DNA of 17,469 nt from Nonlabens sp. GTDB taxonomy: Bacteria; Bacteroidota; Bacteroidia; Flavobacteriales; Flavobacteriaceae. Every line of letters starts with the position of its first letter. Within the stretch, counting starts at the first letter, position 1. Made by a program: the position numbers and the translations under genes. A model generated the notes under the pieces. It had not been told where the DNA came from, ran no database searches, and was given only the letters and a program-made list of their open reading frames with translations. The stretch spans positions 1 through 17,469 of the forward strand of contig JALZUY010000244.1 of the NCBI GenBank assembly GCA_023301395.1, in the 5' to 3' direction. Below, in pieces: positions 13,949 to 17,469 of this stretch.

Positions 13949-15314
13949 GGCGCTTCATTAAAAATAAAGTGCGATGAGTATTTGGGATTTGCTCTTTTTT
14001 AATCACTGTGAAATAAGGAGCATAACATTTTTCAAACTGATCCAAATTGTAATCATTAAAAAGATGTCGAGCATCTCGTTTACTATCTAGAATAAATTGA
14101 ACCCAACTATCTTCTCGATCTGGAAACTCTATAAGTAAATAAGGACTTAATGATTTAAAGAATGCGGCACTCATTTCAAAAGGTACATTACCAGACAAAG
14201 TGATATGATGAATCAATGCGAGAGCCATAATTAAATCTGGACTATAGCTTTTAACACGATCAATAAAAGAATCTCTTTCTTTATTATTAAAACCTATAGC
14301 TGCTGCAGGTTGTAATAAGTCTGTTACAATGGATGTTAAAGCAGTCTCTTTATTTTTTAAGCAATCGGTATAACAATTATCAATGGCACTTTGATCAATA
14401 TCACCTATAATTACTTGATTAGCATGTTTCAAGGCCTCTTTACCAAAGGTTCCATCGTTACCACCTACATCAATTACTTTTTGAGCAACAATCTCCTGAG
14501 TCCATAGAGAAACAAATTTTTTCTTTATTTCAAATGATGCGTTTTGATAATTAGTTTGCTTGTAATAAGCACTCCATTCCGTGTTTTCTTTTAAAAACAT
14601 CTGGGCTATATGAAGTTCTAGAGATTTCAACATCTTAATCTGTGCTGATTTTGATAAGCCTTTATATTTTGAGTCTTCAATCAATTCACCAGTGTTATTA
14701 CTTTCTTTTTTACCTAAGAAATGAATGTGTGAATAAACCGTAGGGCTCAATTTTGATTTCCAAGACAGTAATTTTGACGCTTCTTTTAATGGAAAACCAT
14801 CAATGCGACTTTGTAATGTTTTTAAATAAAAACTTCCGTATTGTTGAGCAAGAATAAGTGGTGCAAAAAAATGCTCATTGAATTGTTTCAATGCTTTCCA
14901 TGGCTCATTCTCTCGATAACGTTCTATACTTAAGGTGTCTATGAAAAGCGCTTTTCCTTTGTGGAATGTGATGTTAAAAGCACTACCATCTTTAAGTGAA
15001 AACCCTTTTTCTAATAAAAACAATTGCAGCCTGAGAGTAAGTTGAGCAGCGTGCTTGTAAGCGGTAAATGACCACTCATATGGATAAGTAACAAAATCAA
15101 GCTGATCCGGCTGAATAATAATACGTTTCTCAGTGTTCTCAATTTCTTCATGCCGTATTAACCAGCCTTTATTCCATAGCTCATTATAAATACAGGCTTT
15201 TTTAATCACCTCATATTCTTCAAAATAGGATGGATTGATTTGTCTTAAAAAGACACCATCTTTTTTAAATATAAAACCAGATGGATCACGGTAAGAAGCA
15301 GGATGCCTGAGCAT
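13938..15314 (-). CDS. Two-domain SAM methyltransferase related to NoeA-type proteins
   Basis: A 458-residue protein. The C-terminal half (about 270-455) is a class I methyltransferase: motif I VIDVGGNDGTFG (280-291), acidic Asp305 at the end of strand two (IIGDID), TDLLQP (331-336) and ALALIHHI (364-371). The N-terminal half (about 10-200) contains FVTYPYEWSF (74-83) and LKDGSAFNITFHKGKALFIDT (107-127), blocks I associate with proteins annotated as nodulation NoeA-related methyltransferases. Asp109 and Asn114 in a DxxxxN spacing, then Asp126 twelve residues later, mimic the catalytic loop and DFG site of protein kinases. The ATG overlaps the stop of the 64-residue gene (TAATG), and its stop is inside the next gene. 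Substrate is not known. Confidence 0.87.
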   Translation of the reverse strand: MLRHPASYRDPSGFIFKKDGVFLRQINPSYFEEYEVIKKACIYNELWNKGWLIRHEEIENTEKRIIIQPDQLDFVTYPYEWSFTAYKHAAQLTLRLQLFLLEKGFSLKDGSAFNITFHKGKALFIDTLSIERYRENEPWKALKQFNEHFFAPLILAQQYGSFYLKTLQSRIDGFPLKEASKLLSWKSKLSPTVYSHIHFLGKKESNNTGELIEDSKYKGLSKSAQIKMLKSLELHIAQMFLKENTEWSAYYKQTNYQNASFEIKKKFVSLWTQEIVAQKVIDVGGNDGTFGKEALKHANQVIIGDIDQSAIDNCYTDCLKNKETALTSIVTDLLQPAAAIGFNNKERDSFIDRVKSYSPDLIMALALIHHITLSGNVPFEMSAAFFKSLSPYLLIEFPDREDSWVQFILDSKRDARHLFNDYNLDQFEKCYAPYFTVIKKEQIPNTHRTLFLMKRHEG

Positions 15315-15508
15315 TAATCGTCTTTTAAGTCGTTCTCATCATACATGTCGTCAAAACTGGAGTCATCTGTATTGCTGTTCATCCCTAACCAGCCTTTAAT
15401 CGTTGCGATTACAGTTTTGTAAAAAAGAACAAATCCCGCAAAAGCAGCAACAGCTCCTTGAGCAATCATTAAGCCTATGTTAGGATCTATGTAAAGTAAG
15501 AAATTCAT
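15314..15508 (-). CDS. Small single-TM protein of a methyltransferase/sulfatase cassette
   Basis: A 64-residue protein: a short N-terminus with LLYIDPNIG, one hydrophobic helix (about 12-33), a basic stretch (YKTVIATIKGW) and a strongly acidic tail (DDSSFDDMYDENDLKDD). The YIDP motif followed by one helix resembles small membrane proteins that I associate with clusters of this kind. It is the first gene of the minus-strand cassette and overlaps the methyltransferase start (TAATG). The only -7-like sequence upstream (TTATCTTG at 15521-15514) is a poor match and would leave almost no leader, so the promoter is unresolved. Readthrough from the protease gene past the terminator is possible. Role unknown: a membrane anchor or adaptor for the two enzymes is a guess. 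Confidence 0.8.
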   Translation of the reverse strand: MNFLLYIDPNIGLMIAQGAVAAFAGFVLFYKTVIATIKGWLGMNSNTDDSSFDDMYDENDLKDD

Positions 15509-15544
15509 TTGTGCAAGATAAACTTTTCTAAAACAGGAATAAAA

Positions 15545-15574
15545 AAAACTGCCTTCATAAAAGAAGGCAGTTTT
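15545..15574 (-). terminator. Intrinsic terminator of the metalloprotease gene
   Basis: ACTGCCTTC (15548-15556) and GAAGGCAGT (15563-15571) form a 9-base-pair stem around loop ATAAAA, extended by AAA/TTT pairs. On the minus strand the hairpin is followed by a run of eight Ts, a strong terminator for the protease transcript. It lies about 50 bases past the protease stop and before the next minus-strand gene. Confidence 0.88.
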
Positions 15575-15589
15575 AAAGAATTTATGATG

Positions 15590-15619
15590 TTGTATACGCT
15601 TCCGCGAAAGCGTAATTAA
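15590..15619 (-). repeat. Palindromic repeat element downstream of the metalloprotease
   Basis: Read on the minus strand, this starts four bases after the protease stop. It matches the element after nhaB (5198-5228) over 24 consecutive bases plus six more after a one-base gap. The core is ACGCTTTCGCGGAAGCGT. It precedes, and is separate from, the intrinsic terminator at 15545-15574. Confidence 0.7.
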
Positions 15620-15623
15620 CTCA

Positions 15624-17469
15624 CTATTTAGGATCCAATATCATATCGATACGCTCTACAAGATCCTGTAAATGTATTTTAGACAATTGGTCTTTTGTAC
15701 GACTGATCGCTCTCTTTGTGTCTGCTTTCAATTGCTTTAACTCAGCACGTACGATAGGACGTATGTCACTTTGAACAACGTCTATAGAACTACCTCCAAA
15801 TCTACCTCTAGGTTGTTCATTAGTCATTATGAATTCAAGACGTTCTACATAAGCTCTCTGTAAATTACGACGGTAACGATCGATAGTTTGACCTTTAGAA
15901 AGTTCACTAAAAATCCCTTTTCTTAAGTCTTGCATCATTTCCAGTAAGCCGTATGCGCTAGATCCATTTACCTCTTCGTTTTCCATTAAACGAGCCATAC
16001 GACCGAAGTCTAATACGCTATTCAATGAACGAACTTGTACACCACGTATGCGGTTTATAGCGCCATCAGATTCAAACTTGTTGAAAATATTCTGATCAAT
16101 CAACCATGTTGGTGTTGTAAATAATTCTTTTTGTAAGAATTGCATTGCTCTTGTTTGCTTATCTCTAGAAGCATGAACATAAACAGCGCCTTCTTGACCA
16201 TAAGCTTTATAAGTTTCTTTCACTCCACCTATATTGCCAGTGACATGTCCCATATATCTGTTGAATTGTCCCACTACTTGACCATACATAGTCTCTAGAT
16301 CATCAAAGTTTTCACCTTCTTTTCCAGTCCATTTACCTAAGTTAGGAATAATTCTTTGAAGGTTTTTAATTCCATAAGTACTTGCTCTCATAGAGTCATC
16401 TCCTAAATCTTCAGTCTGACTCGTATAATCTACAACACCTCGTTGCTGGCGACCAAATCTGTAAACAGGATCTCCTGCTTTTTCAAGAATCCATTGATCT
16501 AGAACAGTTTTTTCTTCTTTGGCAGTTTTGTCAAAAATAGGTCTATAACCCCATGAGATAGAATACTTGTCATATGGCCCAATGTTAGGCATTAAAGCTA
16601 CATCACCATCACCAGGTTGTGCTATATAGTTGAAACGTGCATAATCCATAATAGATGGTGCTGTTCCAAATTCTTTAGTAAATGCAGGATTACGTAAGTC
16701 TTCTACATTATAAGCAACTGAGCTACCCATGTTGTGTGGTAATCCAAGTGTATGACCTACTTCGTGAGAACTCACAAAACGTATTAAACGCCCCATTACT
16801 TCTTCATCAAATTCTGTTGACTGCGCATCTGGATTGATCGAAGCTGTTTGTACAAAGAACCAGTTTCTTAATAAAGTCATCACGTTGTGATACCAGTTAA
16901 TGTCAGATTCAAGAATCTCTCCACTACGTGGATCAGATACGTGAGGTCCGTTTGCATTAGGAATAGGAGATGCTAGATAACGCACTACTGAGTAGCGTAC
17001 ATCTTCTGGACTCCAGTCTGGATCTTCTTCTTTAGTTGGAGCATCTGCAGCGATAATGGCATTTTTAAAACCTGCAGCTTCAAACGCTACTTGCCAGTCT
17101 TCAATTCCTTGTTTGATATATTTCCTCCATTGCATAGGAGTTGCTGGATCGATGTAATAAACGATTTGCTTTTTTGGCTCTACCAGTTCACCGGCTTTAA
17201 ATTTAGCCATGTCTTCATCCTTAACTTCTAGTTTCCAACGGTCTAAATAACGAACTGTTTTTGTTTGTTGTGCATCAAGCCCATAATCTTGTTGTCCTCT
17301 TGCAAACCATCCTACACGTTGATCAAAGTAACGACGTTTCATAGGTACCTTAGGTAAAAGGATCATAGAATTACTCATCTCTAAGGATATAGATCCAGTA
17401 CTGCTGTTTGAAGGTGCAGCACTTGCAAAGTAAGTTTTAACGTGTCTAGATTCAATATTCAATGGATAT
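15624..17469 (-). CDS. Zinc metalloprotease, DUF5117/Met-zincin type (5' end beyond the window)
   Basis: The visible part is 614 codons plus stop, open to the window edge. The codons at 17468-17463 (Tyr, Pro) precede the TTG at 17462, so that TTG is internal and not a start. The metzincin zinc site HEVGHTLGLPHN (codons at about 16766-16731) gives three His ligands and the catalytic Glu. The Met-turn appears downstream as SIMDYARFNY, as expected for this M10/reprolysin-like group. The N-terminal DUF5117/DUF5118 part is only partly present. Family members are about 800-850 residues and exported in Bacteroidota, with unknown substrates. No type IX secretion C-terminal domain is visible; the protein ends MILDPK. 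A repeat and a strong terminator follow the stop. Confidence 0.92.
   Translation of the reverse strand, partial: YPLNIESRHVKTYFASAAPSNSSTGSISLEMSNSMILLPKVPMKRRYFDQRVGWFARGQQDYGLDAQQTKTVRYLDRWKLEVKDEDMAKFKAGELVEPKKQIVYYIDPATPMQWRKYIKQGIEDWQVAFEAAGFKNAIIAADAPTKEEDPDWSPEDVRYSVVRYLASPIPNANGPHVSDPRSGEILESDINWYHNVMTLLRNWFFVQTASINPDAQSTEFDEEVMGRLIRFVSSHEVGHTLGLPHNMGSSVAYNVEDLRNPAFTKEFGTAPSIMDYARFNYIAQPGDGDVALMPNIGPYDKYSISWGYRPIFDKTAKEEKTVLDQWILEKAGDPVYRFGRQQRGVVDYTSQTEDLGDDSMRASTYGIKNLQRIIPNLGKWTGKEGENFDDLETMYGQVVGQFNRYMGHVTGNIGGVKETYKAYGQEGAVYVHASRDKQTRAMQFLQKELFTTPTWLIDQNIFNKFESDGAINRIRGVQVRSLNSVLDFGRMARLMENEEVNGSSAYGLLEMMQDLRKGIFSELSKGQTIDRYRRNLQRAYVERLEFIMTNEQPRGRFGGSSIDVVQSDIRPIVRAELKQLKADTKRAISRTKDQLSKIHLQDLVERIDMILDPK

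Noticed and set aside
15624..17462. Metalloprotease gene starting at the TTG at 17462
   Set aside because: The frame stays open through 17463-17468 to the window edge, and the protein lacks the N-terminal part of the family and any signal peptide, so the true start lies outside.

Overview
This is an AT-rich, gene-dense stretch of chromosome from a member of the Bacteroidota, most likely a marine Flavobacteriaceae. Four things suggest this: an exosortase F gene next to its usual partner gene; -7 boxes of the Bacteroidota type (TAnnTTTG) and few Shine-Dalgarno sequences; a flavobacterial form of the ExbB-ExbD-TonB operon; and a DUF5117-type zinc metalloprotease. Genus cannot be fixed from the sequence alone.

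Layout. From 85 to 2362 an acyl-CoA dehydrogenase (minus) and anmK (plus) diverge from a 79-base gap holding two abutting -7 boxes. From 2433 to 5170 a Glu/Leu/Phe/Val-type dehydrogenase is translationally coupled (TAATG) to the Na+/H+ antiporter nhaB. From 5299 to 8433 exbB, exbD, a TonB-like energy transducer and folC follow each other with 2-base gaps. A tRNA-Val(TAC) with its own promoter and terminator follows, then galE. A minus-strand pair (small membrane protein and a free-methionine-sulfoxide-reductase-like GAF protein) runs into galE. From 10762 to 11737 lie xrtF and its associated membrane protein. From 15508 down to 11734 runs a minus-strand cassette of four overlapping genes: a 64-residue membrane protein, a two-domain methyltransferase, a five-TM sulfatase/alkaline-phosphatase-fold protein, and a secreted protein that looks like a bacterial TIMP/NTR domain. 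The right end is the 3' part of a large zinc metalloprotease, cut by the window edge.

How the genes fit together. The left half is housekeeping: beta-oxidation or branched-chain acid breakdown, murein recycling, amino-acid/ammonia metabolism with sodium/pH homeostasis, TonB energy supply, folate and galactose metabolism. The right half is about the cell envelope: an exosortase, a predicted surface-polymer modifying cassette, a secreted NTR-like protein and an exported protease.

Most unusual. (1) A short palindromic repeat, core GCTTTCGCGAAAGC, lies in two intergenic spots as a near-identical ~30-base element and in two genes, where it encodes Ala-Phe-Ala-Lys-Ala in the same phase. (2) The four-gene cassette, whose methyltransferase carries an N-terminal domain with a protein-kinase-like catalytic loop pattern and whose last gene looks like a TIMP. 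(3) Both convergent gene junctions overlap by exactly four bases through palindromic shared stops (TTAA and CTAG). No CRISPR array, insertion sequence, integrase or rRNA is visible, and no gene-free stretch exceeds about 130 bases.
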